DNA from: Roseobacter sp. CCS2
Lineage (GTDB): Bacteria; Pseudomonadota; Alphaproteobacteria; Rhodobacterales; Rhodobacteraceae
Length of the DNA stretch: 64,000 nucleotides
Reading direction: 5' to 3'
Assembly: GCF_000169435.1 (NCBI RefSeq)
Contig: NZ_AAYB01000008.1
Coordinates: 1 to 64,000 of the forward strand
The translations under genes and the position numbers were made by a program. The notes under the pieces are model-generated. The model did not search any database, had not been told where the DNA came from, and was given only the letters and a program-made list of their open reading frames with translations. This document shows, in pieces, positions 35,572 through 45,261 of this stretch (the stretch's first letter is position 1; every line of letters starts with the position of its first letter).

Positions 35572-37341
35572 ATGTTTAAACGTATATGCGCCGCCTTGCT
35601 GATCAGCGCCACACCGGGCGCGGCGCAAGAGGTGCGACTGAACGCTGATGCAGCGCGGGGCGCTTTGAAAGAAGCCTCTTTGCTAACCAATATTGATGAC
35701 GAAGCTGCCCCACAGGACTATATCGCGGCGGCGCGCGCGGATTATCGCCGCCTGCTGACGGTGCTTTATGCGCAAGGGTATTATGCGGGCCAAATTTCGA
35801 TCACGGTAGATGGGATTGAGGCTGCGAATATCGCCCCACTGGCCGCCCCGCGTGCGATTGAAGAGGTCAGGATAGACGTTGATCCGGGGCCGCGTTTTAC
35901 CTTTGGCAATGTTCAGATTTCGCCTTTGCCGCCACAGACAATCGTCGCCGAAGATCTGGGGCCGCGCAACACCGCGCGTTCAGCGCGGATTCAATCGGCG
36001 GTATCGGGCAGTATCCGCACATGGCGCGATCTAGGGTATGCCAAGGCGCGTGTCACTGACCAGTCGGTTGTTGCACGGCATGCCGATGCCAAGCTTGATG
36101 TCGCAATTGTTCTGGATACCGGCCCGCGCCTGCGGTTTGGCGCGCTTAATGTGTCGGGCAATGAAAACGTCAGCGATGACCGTATCCGGCAGATCGCCGG
36201 ATTGCCCACAGGCACCGTGTTTGCCCCATCTGAAATTGCAGCCGCTGAACGCCGTCTGCGGCGCACCGGCACCTTTGCAAGTGTCGCATTGACCGAAAGC
36301 AAAGAGATTGGACCAAACGATACCTTGCCGATCAACGCGCAACTGTCAGAGGCCAAGCCGCGCCGCTTTGGATTTGGGCTGGAGCTATATTCAATCGAGG
36401 GTTTGACTGTGTCTACCTTTTGGTTGCACCGGAACTTTTTAGGTGGTGCTGAGCGGTTCCGTGTGGATGGCGAAGTGTCAGGGATCAGCGGTGAAACAGG
36501 CGGTATTGATTATCGGTTGGGTGCCACATTTACCCGTCCTGCAACCTTTGGCCCCGATACCGAATATTTCCTGAGCGGTGAAATTTCCCGCGAAGATGAG
36601 CCTGAGTTTCTGCTTGATAAGATTTCAGTCGAAACCGGTTTTTCACGGATCCTCAGCGATGATTTGACCGTGCGTGCTGGTGTCGGCATTTTGCGCGCGC
36701 GGGAAGAAACGGCACTGGAAACACGCGAATATACGCTGCTGACATTGCCTTTGGACGCGACACTGGACCGGCGCGATGAACCGGCAAATGCCAGCGACGG
36801 ATATTACATTGATCTTGATGCGACACCGTTCATCAGCATTGATGGTGACATCGGCGGATCACGCCTGTTTGGCGACGTCCGAGGGTATTTGACCCTTGGC
36901 GAAAAAGAGGCGCTGACCTTGGCCGGACGCGTTCAGGTGGGCAGCCTGCTTGGGGCCGATGTGGCCGAAGCGCCCGCTGATTTTCTGTTCTACTCTGGCG
37001 GCGGCGGCACTGTGCGCGGCCAGCCTTATCAGTCGCTGGGTGTAGACACATTTGAGGGAACAGAAACCGTGACAACGGGTGGTACATCGTTTCTAGGTGC
37101 GCAATTGGAGGCCCGCTATTCGTTTACCGATGATATCGCTTTGGTGGGCTTTTATGACTTTGGTCAGGTGGGTACGACATCGATCCCCGGCGAAGATGCG
37201 GAATGGCATGCCGGTGCCGGTATCGGCCTGCGCTATAACACAGGGATCGGGCCCATCCGCCTTGATCTTGGCACGCAGGCCAGTGGTGATGATGCAGGCC
37301 AAGACTTGCAGGTCTATATTGGGATCGGGCAGGCGTTTTGA
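35572..37341 (+). CDS. tamA: Autotransporter assembly complex outer-membrane protein TamA (BamA family)
   Basis: The 589-residue product starts MFKRICAALLISATPGAAQE, a signal peptide, after a good AGGAGG. Three POTRA-like repeats span about residues 20-260 (e.g. YAQGYYAGQISITVDG, RFGALNVSGNENVSDDRIRQIAGLPTGTVF as parts). The C-terminal 16-strand barrel belongs to the bacterial surface antigen (D15) family, ending with aromatic-terminal strand VYIGIGQAF. The gene overlaps tamB by 4 bases. With TamB it moves outer-membrane proteins and lipids to the outer membrane. Confidence 0.92.
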   Translation: MFKRICAALLISATPGAAQEVRLNADAARGALKEASLLTNIDDEAAPQDYIAAARADYRRLLTVLYAQGYYAGQISITVDGIEAANIAPLAAPRAIEEVRIDVDPGPRFTFGNVQISPLPPQTIVAEDLGPRNTARSARIQSAVSGSIRTWRDLGYAKARVTDQSVVARHADAKLDVAIVLDTGPRLRFGALNVSGNENVSDDRIRQIAGLPTGTVFAPSEIAAAERRLRRTGTFASVALTESKEIGPNDTLPINAQLSEAKPRRFGFGLELYSIEGLTVSTFWLHRNFLGGAERFRVDGEVSGISGETGGIDYRLGATFTRPATFGPDTEYFLSGEISREDEPEFLLDKISVETGFSRILSDDLTVRAGVGILRAREETALETREYTLLTLPLDATLDRRDEPANASDGYYIDLDATPFISIDGDIGGSRLFGDVRGYLTLGEKEALTLAGRVQVGSLLGADVAEAPADFLFYSGGGGTVRGQPYQSLGVDTFEGTETVTTGGTSFLGAQLEARYSFTDDIALVGFYDFGQVGTTSIPGEDAEWHAGAGIGLRYNTGIGPIRLDLGTQASGDDAGQDLQVYIGIGQAF

Positions 37342-40300
37342 AGCGGTTATTGATCATAGGTGCGCTGTGTCTGACCCCGGTTGCCGGGGCTGCCCAGACG
37401 CAAGAAGACGAAGACAAAGGGTATCTGACCGAACTGATCGAAGACAATCTGTCCGGTGTCAGCCGCGAGGTGACGATCCAGGGGTTTGATGGGGCGCTCA
37501 GCTCTGAGGCGACGATAGATGTACTGACGATTGCCGATGCAGACGGTGTTTGGCTGACGGTGGAAGATATCGTGCTGGATTGGAACCGAAGCGCGCTTTT
37601 ACGTGGAGCAATTGACGTCCAAGAATTAAGTGCCGCGCGCATCGTCATTTCGCGGCCACCCGTTTCCGAAGATACAGGCCCATCGCCCGAGGCGCAGCCG
37701 TTTTCTCTGCCGGAATTGCCTGTCAGCGTATCGCTGGACGAATTGCGGATTGGCCGGGTGGAATTGGGTGAGCCGTTTCTGGGCGAACCGATCGCGGTCT
37801 CACTGAGCGGCAATGCGCAGTTGGGTGACGGTGAAGGAACGGCGAATATTGTTGCGGAACGCTTGGGCGATAAAACCGGGCTGTTTGAAATCAACGGCAG
37901 TTTTGTGAATGAAACCAGCACGCTTGATCTGCTGCTCAACCTGCAAGAAGGCCCAGACGGTATCGCCGCGCGTGTTCTTGATCTGCCCGGGCGCCCCTCT
38001 GTCCGGCTTGAGGTTGCGGGTAATGCCCCCCTTGATGATTACGAGGCGACTTTGGCCATTGCGACCGATGGCGAGGACAGGTTGTCTGGTACGTTCGGCC
38101 TGACCAGTGAAGATGGTACGCGGCAAATCACACTTGATGTAGGCGGCGATATTTCACCCTTGTTCGCCCCTGAATATCAAGGGTTCTTTGGCAATGATGC
38201 CAGCCTTCGTGCCGATGTCTTACAGGCCGCTGACGGGCGCATTGATGTTCGCCAGCTTGCATTGGATGCAGGGCGCGTATCGCTGAATGGTGCGATTGAG
38301 ATCGGCCGACAGGGATGGCCTGAACTGATTGATCTGACTGGGGGTATTACGCCGCTGGGCAATGAACCGGTGCTGCTGCCGCTGACCGGGCCCAGAACCT
38401 TTGTGGACGGGATGGATTTGGCCATCAATTATGACGCGGCGCTGTCCGAAGACTGGCGCGCTGATATCACGATCGAAGGTTTTGATCGCCCCGGATTGGC
38501 GATCAACGAATTGCGTCTTGCCGGGGGTGGTGTTTTGCGATCCGGCGAAGGTGCGCTGGAAGGATTGGTGACCGCAGATCTGGAATATGGCGCGTCCGGC
38601 CTGCAATTGGCCGAGGCGGGCGCGTCAGAGGCGTTTGGCGATGAAATCGGGGGCGTTTTCAGCGCCAGTCGCGCTGAAGGTGAACCAACCGAAATCTCGC
38701 GTTTCACCTTAAGCGGCGCTGGGCTTGACGCACAGGCGCAAGCCACGATCGATGGCCCCGATGCGGGTTTCCGTACAAATGCAAACCTAAATGCTGAAAT
38801 TGCCGGGTTGTCGCGTTTCGCGACTTTGATCGGTCAGGATATTGGCGGTGGGGCAGAGGTTGCTGTTCAGGCCGATATCACGCCACTTGATGGTCTGTTC
38901 AACATTGTGCTGTCTGGCCAGACTGACGATCTGTCCGTTGGTATCGTTGAGGCAGATCGCGTTCTTGCCGGGCGCGGCACCGTTGCTGCAACAGCCGTGC
39001 GCGACGCCGATGGCACACGTTTGGAAAACCTGCGTGTGCAGACGGATGCAGCCAACCTGCGCGCCAATGCGGATTTGACAAGCGAAGGTGCGGTGGCACG
39101 TCTGAACGCCAGCTTGCGGGATGTTGCACTGGTTCTGCCGGATGTGTCAGGCCCCGCCGCCGTTGCGGGAGAAGTCGTCCAGCGTGCAGATGGCGTGATA
39201 GCATTTGCACTGGATGGGACTGGCCCCGCAGTAACCTTTGAAACCAGCGGAGAGGTGACACCCGCCGAAGAGGGGCAGACGGTGAATGCGGCGCTGTCCG
39301 CAGATGTGCGTGACCTAAGCCGCTATGCTGCTTTGGCCGGTCGGCCCCTGTCGGGCGCTGTAAGCGTGACTGGCAATGGCGTCCTTCTTGGCGATGGGCA
39401 GCGGTTTGACCTTAACATGAGCGGCACAACGCAGGATTTGGTCACCGGCGAAGCGCGGATTGATCCGCTGCTGAACGGGGAAGGGTCCTTTACAACCGCA
39501 GTTGCGCGCACGGGCGACACGCGCTTCCGGGTTGCGGATTTACTGGTGCAAACCCCCGCGATGGTCTTGCGCGGTGATGCGGATGTATCCTTGGACGGGT
39601 CCAATACCGCTGACCTGTTGTTTCGCATCGATGATGCCGCCCTGCTGGATGCCAGCCTGAGCGGGCCAATTACACTTAACCTACAAGCAGTTCCGGCAGA
39701 CACCGACGCAACCGACGTAGATTTGCGTATTCTGGGGCCGGGTACTGATGTGGCACTTGATGCAGTGGTCGCGTCACCCGCGAATGATCGCGAAATTACC
39801 GGTGAATTGACCGCGCAGGTAGAAAGCCTTGCGACGTTTGCGCCGCTGGTCGGGCAACCTATCGCTGGTCGCATTGATCTGACCGCGTCGGGAAGTGTGC
39901 TGCCTGATCTGACCCGCTTTGACAGCCAAGTGAACCTGCGCAGCGAAGACCTGCGTATCGGTAACCCGACGGTTGATCCGCTTTTGGCGGGAACCGGCAG
40001 GGTCAATGCGACAATTGGATTTGCGGATGAGGTTCTGGCGGTGCGCACGCTGGAAGTGTCAACCCGCGAGGTGTCGATCGTTGGTGCATTGAACGGCGCG
40101 TCAGGCTTTGGCCAAGGCCGGTTCAACGCCAGTTTGCGCGATGTGGGTGTGCTGACCGATCAGATTAGCGGGCCTGTCCGCGCGCGCGGTGCGGCGTCGC
40201 TGGATGAAGACGGGAACTGGGGGATTGATGCGACGGGCACAGGCCCCGGCGGTTTGGCGGCGAATGTCGTGGGCGAAGTTGGCCAGGACGGCAACCTTGC

Positions 40301-41597
40301 CATTGATGTGGATGGCAGCGCGCCTTTGGCGCTGGCGAACGCAGCACTTGATCCGCGCCGCCTAAGCGGCTTGGCGAATTTTGATCTGAACGTGAACGGC
40401 CCGCCTGCACTGTCGTCGCTTAGCGGTGAAGTGACCTTTACAAACGGGCGTTTGGCAGCCCCTAACCTTGGTGAAGCTTTGACCGATATCGGCGGTCAGG
40501 TTCGCCTGACGAACGGAAACGCGCAGATCGGCCTGAATACACGCGTGGAAAGCGGCGGCAGCATTAGCATTAACGGGCCCGTTGCCTTGACGGGGGCAAA
40601 CGAGGCTGATATCGACGTCACCTTGAATGACGTGGTTTTGCAGGATCCGGAACTGTATTCGTCGCGCATTGCAGGTACGATCAACCTTGATGGACCTTTA
40701 CAAGGGGGCGCACGCATTTCGGGCCGGCTGGAATTGGGGCAAACGGACATTCAGGTGCCGTCGTCCTCGATCAGTTCGCTGGGCGATCTGCCTGATGTCA
40801 CCCATGTGGGTGAAACGGCAGCGGTGCGGCGGACATTGGCGCGTGCCGGACTTTTGGAAAGCAATGGCGGTGATGGCGACGGTAGTGGCGGAAACCGACG
40901 CGCCTTTCCTTTGGACATTGTCATCAACGCACCCTCGCGGATTTTTATTCGCGGGCGCGGTCTGGACGCAGAACTGGGCGGGCGTTTGACCATTGGTGGC
41001 ACATCCAACAATGTGATCCCCGTTGGTCGGTTTGAACTGATCCGGGGCCGGATTGATATCCTGCAACAGCGGTTCGAGCTGGATGAGGGGACTGCAACGC
41101 TTCAAGGCGACTTTGATCCGTACATCCGTCTGGTAGCCACCACGGAAACTGACACAGGCACCGTGATCAGCATCATTGTCGAAGGTCCCGCCGGGGAACC
41201 GGAGGTCACGTTCGCCTCTATTCCCGAGTTGCCACAGGACGAGGTGCTGTCGCAACTGATCTTTGGGCGCGATCTGGATAGCATCAGTCCCTTGCAGGCC
41301 GTCCAGCTGGCATCGGCAATCAGTACGTTGGCGGGTCGCGGTGGCGGGGCGTTGAACGATTTCCGCGAAAGCATCGGTCTGGATGATTTTGACGTGACCA
41401 CGGACGACGAAGGGAACGCCGCGGTGCGTGCCGGGGCCTATCTGTCGGAAAACGTCTATACCGACGTGACCGTGACCAGCGAGGGCGAGACTGAGATCAA
41501 CCTGAACCTTGATATCACCAATGAGATCACGGCCAAAGGCAGCGTCGATCAGGACGGTGAAACAGGGATCGGTCTGTTTTTTGAGCGGGATTACTAG
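37338..41597 (+). CDS. tamB: Translocation/assembly module protein TamB (AsmA-like)
   Basis: The 1419-residue protein starts with MKRLLIIGALCLTPVAGAAQ, a signal/anchor segment. Most of the chain is repetitive beta-helix: recurrent hydrophobic/polar alternation with many Gly-Asn-Gly turns, expected for a lipid-conducting groove spanning the periplasm. The C-terminal DUF490 region includes RIAGTINLDGPLQGGARISGR-like strands, PDVTHVGE and FELIRGRIDILQQRFELDEG, and ends GETGIGLFFERDY. TamA and TamB form one operon, as in most Proteobacteria. No truncation is evident. Confidence 0.92.
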   Translation: MKRLLIIGALCLTPVAGAAQTQEDEDKGYLTELIEDNLSGVSREVTIQGFDGALSSEATIDVLTIADADGVWLTVEDIVLDWNRSALLRGAIDVQELSAARIVISRPPVSEDTGPSPEAQPFSLPELPVSVSLDELRIGRVELGEPFLGEPIAVSLSGNAQLGDGEGTANIVAERLGDKTGLFEINGSFVNETSTLDLLLNLQEGPDGIAARVLDLPGRPSVRLEVAGNAPLDDYEATLAIATDGEDRLSGTFGLTSEDGTRQITLDVGGDISPLFAPEYQGFFGNDASLRADVLQAADGRIDVRQLALDAGRVSLNGAIEIGRQGWPELIDLTGGITPLGNEPVLLPLTGPRTFVDGMDLAINYDAALSEDWRADITIEGFDRPGLAINELRLAGGGVLRSGEGALEGLVTADLEYGASGLQLAEAGASEAFGDEIGGVFSASRAEGEPTEISRFTLSGAGLDAQAQATIDGPDAGFRTNANLNAEIAGLSRFATLIGQDIGGGAEVAVQADITPLDGLFNIVLSGQTDDLSVGIVEADRVLAGRGTVAATAVRDADGTRLENLRVQTDAANLRANADLTSEGAVARLNASLRDVALVLPDVSGPAAVAGEVVQRADGVIAFALDGTGPAVTFETSGEVTPAEEGQTVNAALSADVRDLSRYAALAGRPLSGAVSVTGNGVLLGDGQRFDLNMSGTTQDLVTGEARIDPLLNGEGSFTTAVARTGDTRFRVADLLVQTPAMVLRGDADVSLDGSNTADLLFRIDDAALLDASLSGPITLNLQAVPADTDATDVDLRILGPGTDVALDAVVASPANDREITGELTAQVESLATFAPLVGQPIAGRIDLTASGSVLPDLTRFDSQVNLRSEDLRIGNPTVDPLLAGTGRVNATIGFADEVLAVRTLEVSTREVSIVGALNGASGFGQGRFNASLRDVGVLTDQISGPVRARGAASLDEDGNWGIDATGTGPGGLAANVVGEVGQDGNLAIDVDGSAPLALANAALDPRRLSGLANFDLNVNGPPALSSLSGEVTFTNGRLAAPNLGEALTDIGGQVRLTNGNAQIGLNTRVESGGSISINGPVALTGANEADIDVTLNDVVLQDPELYSSRIAGTINLDGPLQGGARISGRLELGQTDIQVPSSSISSLGDLPDVTHVGETAAVRRTLARAGLLESNGGDGDGSGGNRRAFPLDIVINAPSRIFIRGRGLDAELGGRLTIGGTSNNVIPVGRFELIRGRIDILQQRFELDEGTATLQGDFDPYIRLVATTETDTGTVISIIVEGPAGEPEVTFASIPELPQDEVLSQLIFGRDLDSISPLQAVQLASAISTLAGRGGGALNDFRESIGLDDFDVTTDDEGNAAVRAGAYLSENVYTDVTVTSEGETEINLNLDITNEITAKGSVDQDGETGIGLFFERDY

Positions 41598-41598
41598 C

Positions 41599-42303
41599 GT
41601 GACCGCAGGCCGTGCGATGCTGGCGGCCCAAAACAACGCGGATTGGTACGCGATGATGTGGGACGTGCGCGGGTCGCGCTATATCCGCGACAGGCATGGG
41701 TTTCGCGCAATTGATCCGCCACCACCCTATCATGGATGGGCGACAACAGTACCTGATGCGCCGATCAGGGCGATGATTGAGCCACTGTTGGGGCAACCGG
41801 GATTCGCGGTGAAGGATGGGTCCGGGCAACACGATCTGACCGCCATCGGATTAAAGCAGATGTTCAACGCGACGTGGCTTTGGCACGCACCTGATTTTAC
41901 GGTGGATGTCAGCGATTGGGTGCAGGTCGATACCCCCGCCGCGCTTGCGCGCTGGGAACAGGGATGGGGCGACAACGCGCCCACTGATCAACGGCAATTT
42001 CCAGACGCGATTTTGTCACGCGCGGATGTGCGCATTTGGGGGCGCCAGCACGGTGACCGGTTCGATGCCGGGGTCATCGCCAATCTGTCGGATGACTGTG
42101 TGGGGCTTTCAAACAGCTTTGGCACGAATGCGCGGGCATCCGCGACGGCACTTTGTGCCGGATTTGGGCAAGGTCGGCCCGTTGTCGGCTATGAACGCGG
42201 CAGTGCGCTGACCGAGGCTTTGAAGACAGGTTGGGAACCAGTGGGCCCTTTGACGGTCTGGAACCGGGCCTTTACGGGACGCCGACCAGAACCCCCGCAT
42301 TGA
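41599..42303 (+). CDS. Conserved hypothetical protein, about 234 residues
   Basis: GTG at 41599 (behind GAGCGGGA, start uncertain; ATG at 41614 is possible) begins a soluble protein with NNADWYAMMWDVRGSRYIRD, a DPPPPYHGW patch and ARWEQGWGDNAPTDQRQFPD. The N-terminal part (ADWY..MW..RG.RY....GF...D.PPPYHGW) looks like a conserved domain seen in other Rhodobacteraceae; its later VGLSNSFGTNARASATALCAGFG stretch resembles an acetyltransferase CoA-binding loop, which is only a guess. It directly follows tamB on the same strand, so it may be cotranscribed. Confidence 0.6.
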   Translation: MTAGRAMLAAQNNADWYAMMWDVRGSRYIRDRHGFRAIDPPPPYHGWATTVPDAPIRAMIEPLLGQPGFAVKDGSGQHDLTAIGLKQMFNATWLWHAPDFTVDVSDWVQVDTPAALARWEQGWGDNAPTDQRQFPDAILSRADVRIWGRQHGDRFDAGVIANLSDDCVGLSNSFGTNARASATALCAGFGQGRPVVGYERGSALTEALKTGWEPVGPLTVWNRAFTGRRPEPPH

Positions 42304-42445
42304 CGTGGCGACAAGGCGGGACGTTGCGGCGTTCGATTGAATAGTTGTTGGTGTTGATCGTCCTCTGTCGCCAAACCGCACCTGTCATTGCCAAATTAAG
42401 CAGATTGTTTTTGCGGTCCGGCATTGGTTCGCGCTAAATGGTCAG

Positions 42446-43330
42446 ATGGTTCCAAAGGCACTCAATGCATTCTGTCTGATCATGCGTCGCGGTTCATTGG
42501 CGGGTGCTGCGACCGATATGAACCTTAGTCAGCCTGCGGTGTCGCGGTTGATTTCAAATCTTGAACATGAACTTGGCTTCGCACTTTTCCATCGGGACAG
42601 ACGCGCATTGCGGCCAACGGACGAGGCACGGCGCTTTTTTCAGGAAGCCGAACGTATCCTCGCCGGGATTGAGCAATTGGCCAATATCGCCAGCGATATT
42701 CGCAAAGGGACCGGTCAGCAGGTGCGCGTTGTCGCGATGTCACGCTTGGCAAACAGTGTGCTGCCGCGTGCCGCGATACAGTTCCGCAAAATCATGCCTG
42801 ACATCGCCCTGACGCTAGAGACCCACCATCGTCGCGAAATGGAGCGCTGGTTGACAGGCCGTCAGTTCGACGTTGGGTTTGGACCGTTGCCTATTGATGA
42901 CAACGTAAAGCTTGATATCCGCCCGCTTGGTAGCACACAGGCGGTTGTTGTTCTACCGAAAGGACATTTTTTGGGTGCGCGGGACAAGGTGTCGATCCGC
43001 GATCTGTTGGACGAGGAATTGCTGTCACTGACCCCCGATACATTGCTGCAACAACAGATTGATGCCGCATTTACAATCGCGGGCGTGAAACCACGCGTCG
43101 GTATTCAGACCTCGTCATCATTGATTGCGATTAATCTGGTGGGGCAGGGCTGGGGGTATACGATCACGGATGTTTTCACAGCCTCATGCGCCAGCGGGCC
43201 GGTTGTCGTGCGCCCACTGGCCGATGCCCTATCGCTTGAGTTTGGCATCCTGACACCGCGCGGTGCCGCGATATCACCTGCGACAGAAACCTTTATTGAT
43301 TGCATGACAGACGCATTTGCAGCGTTTTGA
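42446..43330 (+). CDS. LysR family transcriptional regulator
   Basis: The 294-residue product has an N-terminal winged helix (MVPKALNAFCLIMRRGSLAG, then AATDMNLSQPAVSRLISNLEHELGFALFHRDRR in shorter parts) and a C-terminal LysR substrate-binding domain. The start ATG at 42446 is the first that keeps the HTH intact. It sits 253 bases before the PstS/OmpA gene and 140 bases after the tamB-linked gene. Its targets are not known; the next gene is a candidate. Confidence 0.9.
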   Translation: MVPKALNAFCLIMRRGSLAGAATDMNLSQPAVSRLISNLEHELGFALFHRDRRALRPTDEARRFFQEAERILAGIEQLANIASDIRKGTGQQVRVVAMSRLANSVLPRAAIQFRKIMPDIALTLETHHRREMERWLTGRQFDVGFGPLPIDDNVKLDIRPLGSTQAVVVLPKGHFLGARDKVSIRDLLDEELLSLTPDTLLQQQIDAAFTIAGVKPRVGIQTSSSLIAINLVGQGWGYTITDVFTASCASGPVVVRPLADALSLEFGILTPRGAAISPATETFIDCMTDAFAAF

Positions 43331-43583
43331 TCGGGCAGGCTGAAAACGCCGACCTTCAACGTAATCCCATGTCGAAACGATGATCGTCAGGGCGTCCATG
43401 ATCGGATTGCCAAAATAACGCTCCTCAGCAAAGCGCATCCACTCTTGCGTTTTTTGCAACTTAATGTCTAGTGATTAATTTTTTCTGACATATTTAGAAC
43501 GAATTCTCCGGAAAAATCAGCTGTCGAAGATGTGGTCAAAATGTCCACAGCTTGAGAACAGATCATGGCAAGGAGTTAGTTAA
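43331..43583 (+). other. Regulatory gap before the PstS-like/OmpA gene
   Basis: The gap holds a near-palindrome TGTGGTCA-AAA-TGTCCACA (43531-43549, 7 of 8 pairs), 34 bases before the start codon, and an A/T-rich stretch with GACATATTTAGAA upstream of it. A weak reverse-strand 61-codon frame overlaps the LysR end; see rejected items. Confidence 0.4.
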
Positions 43584-45167
43584 ATGTTTTGGTCACTTAA
43601 AAAGAGCCTTTTAGTCGGAACGGCAATGTCCCTTCTTGCCACGTCATCGGTCGCCCAGGACGTGACTTTAACGGCCTTGAATGGCGATGTGACGATTGAG
43701 GGTGAGTTGCTGTCGTTTGATGGCGCGGTCTATACGTTGGGCACGGTTTTGGGCACTTTGACGCTGGATGCGGATATGGTGCGCTGCGATGGTGCGGGCT
43801 GTCCTGTCACGACCTCTCAGGCGTCAGAGTTTCGGATTTCCGGGTCACGCACGCTGAGCAAGGATTTGATCCCAAGCCTGCTGCGCACCTATGGCAGCGA
43901 CAAGATTGACGCTTTTGGCGCGATTAACCGCACAGCGGCACAAGCTGGCGCGGCCAATTATGAGGTGGTTTCAACCTCCGGTGACATGATCGCCGCTGTG
44001 GATATCGCGCCCTCAAACACGACCGATGGTCTGTCCGACCTGCTGCGCGGTGAGGCGACGATCGCTCTGGCGTCCCGCCCGGCCCGCAATCGCGAGGCCC
44101 GCGCCTTTGAAGAGGCCGGTCTGGGCGATATCCGCGCGACCCAAAACGAACATATCGTGGCGCTGGACGGGCTGTTGCTGGTGACCTCACCTGACAATCC
44201 GGTGCGCGCGATCACCGAACAGAACGCGGCCCTGGCCTTTGCCGGGCGGATCACCAACTGGGCCGAACTGGGTGGCCCCGATGCGCCCATTAACATCTAC
44301 GTGCGCGACACCAATTCCGGCATCCGCGAGGTGTTTGACAACCTGCTGATGCGCCCCAACGGCCTGCAAATTGCCAATAACGTCATTCTGGTGCAAAGCG
44401 ATGAGGCCCTGTCCCAGATCGTGGCCGTGGACCCCAACGGGCTGGGCTTTACCAACTTTGCCGATGGGGATGGCGCCAAGGCGCTGGCCATCGAAGGGGT
44501 CTGCGGGCTGCAAACACCGCCCAACGCCTTTACCATCAAAACCGAAGAATACCCGCTGACCCGCCTGCTTTACATGTACACAGCCACCGACAGGCTGCCG
44601 GTGCACGCCAAGGGTATGTTGGATTTTGCGCTGTCCGAAGAGGCGCAGGGCCTGATCTCTGAGGCCGGGTTCATTGACCAGACCATCCGCGAAGCCTCGG
44701 TTGACAGTCAGGGCCTGCGTGTGGCCTCGGCGGTGGTGGCCAACCGCGACTTTTCCACCTTCCCGCAATTGCAGCAGATGATGGAACAGCTGATTAGCTC
44801 TGACCGGTTGTCGACCACCTTCCGGTTTGAGACAGGGTCAAGCAATCTGGATGCGCGCGCGCAAGACGATATCGTGCGTCTGGCCCGGCTGCTGAGCAGT
44901 GATGCCTACCGCAACAAAGAAGCCGTATTCGTGGGCTTCACGGACTCCGTCGGTGATCCGGAACTGAACCGGCAATTGTCCGAACGCCGTGCCGGGCAGG
45001 TTGTGCAGGAACTGCTGGATGAAAATCCAGACCTGCAATCCAATGTGGCCCTGCAAACCATCGGCTACGGCGAGATTTCCCCACTGGGCTGCAACGAGAC
45101 CAACACCGGGCGCCGGATCAACCGCCGGGTCGAGGTCTGGGTCCGCGATGTGGTGGCGCGCAACTGA
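43584..45167 (+). CDS. PstS-like substrate-binding domain fused to an OmpA peptidoglycan-binding domain
   Basis: The 527-residue product has a signal peptide (MFWSLKKSLLVGTAMSLLAT, cleaved near SSVAQ). Residues ~75-380 form a phosphate-binding-type periplasmic domain (SGSRTLSKDLIPSLLRTYGS, NPVRAITEQNAALAFAGRITNW and NSGIREVF as parts of the pattern). The C-terminal ~130 residues form an OmpA domain (RFETGSSNLD, FVGFTDSVGDPELNRQLSERRA, with the Asp and Arg that bind diaminopimelate). It should bind a ligand and be anchored to peptidoglycan rather than deliver to a transporter. No pst permease genes are nearby. Confidence 0.88.
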   Translation: MFWSLKKSLLVGTAMSLLATSSVAQDVTLTALNGDVTIEGELLSFDGAVYTLGTVLGTLTLDADMVRCDGAGCPVTTSQASEFRISGSRTLSKDLIPSLLRTYGSDKIDAFGAINRTAAQAGAANYEVVSTSGDMIAAVDIAPSNTTDGLSDLLRGEATIALASRPARNREARAFEEAGLGDIRATQNEHIVALDGLLLVTSPDNPVRAITEQNAALAFAGRITNWAELGGPDAPINIYVRDTNSGIREVFDNLLMRPNGLQIANNVILVQSDEALSQIVAVDPNGLGFTNFADGDGAKALAIEGVCGLQTPPNAFTIKTEEYPLTRLLYMYTATDRLPVHAKGMLDFALSEEAQGLISEAGFIDQTIREASVDSQGLRVASAVVANRDFSTFPQLQQMMEQLISSDRLSTTFRFETGSSNLDARAQDDIVRLARLLSSDAYRNKEAVFVGFTDSVGDPELNRQLSERRAGQVVQELLDENPDLQSNVALQTIGYGEISPLGCNETNTGRRINRRVEVWVRDVVARN

Positions 45168-45261
45168 TGCGCCGCCTGCCCCACCGCACACAAAACACCA
45201 CGGATTTGACACACAGCTGTCCCGATATCCGCGTAGCAGACCTCCAGATGAGGACAAAACG

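Noticed and set aside
43274-43459. Reverse-strand ORF of 61 codons beginning MQKTQEWMRFAEERYFGNPI after the LysR gene
   Set aside because: Starts with TTG without a Shine-Dalgarno, overlaps the LysR 3' end and has no recognisable family.
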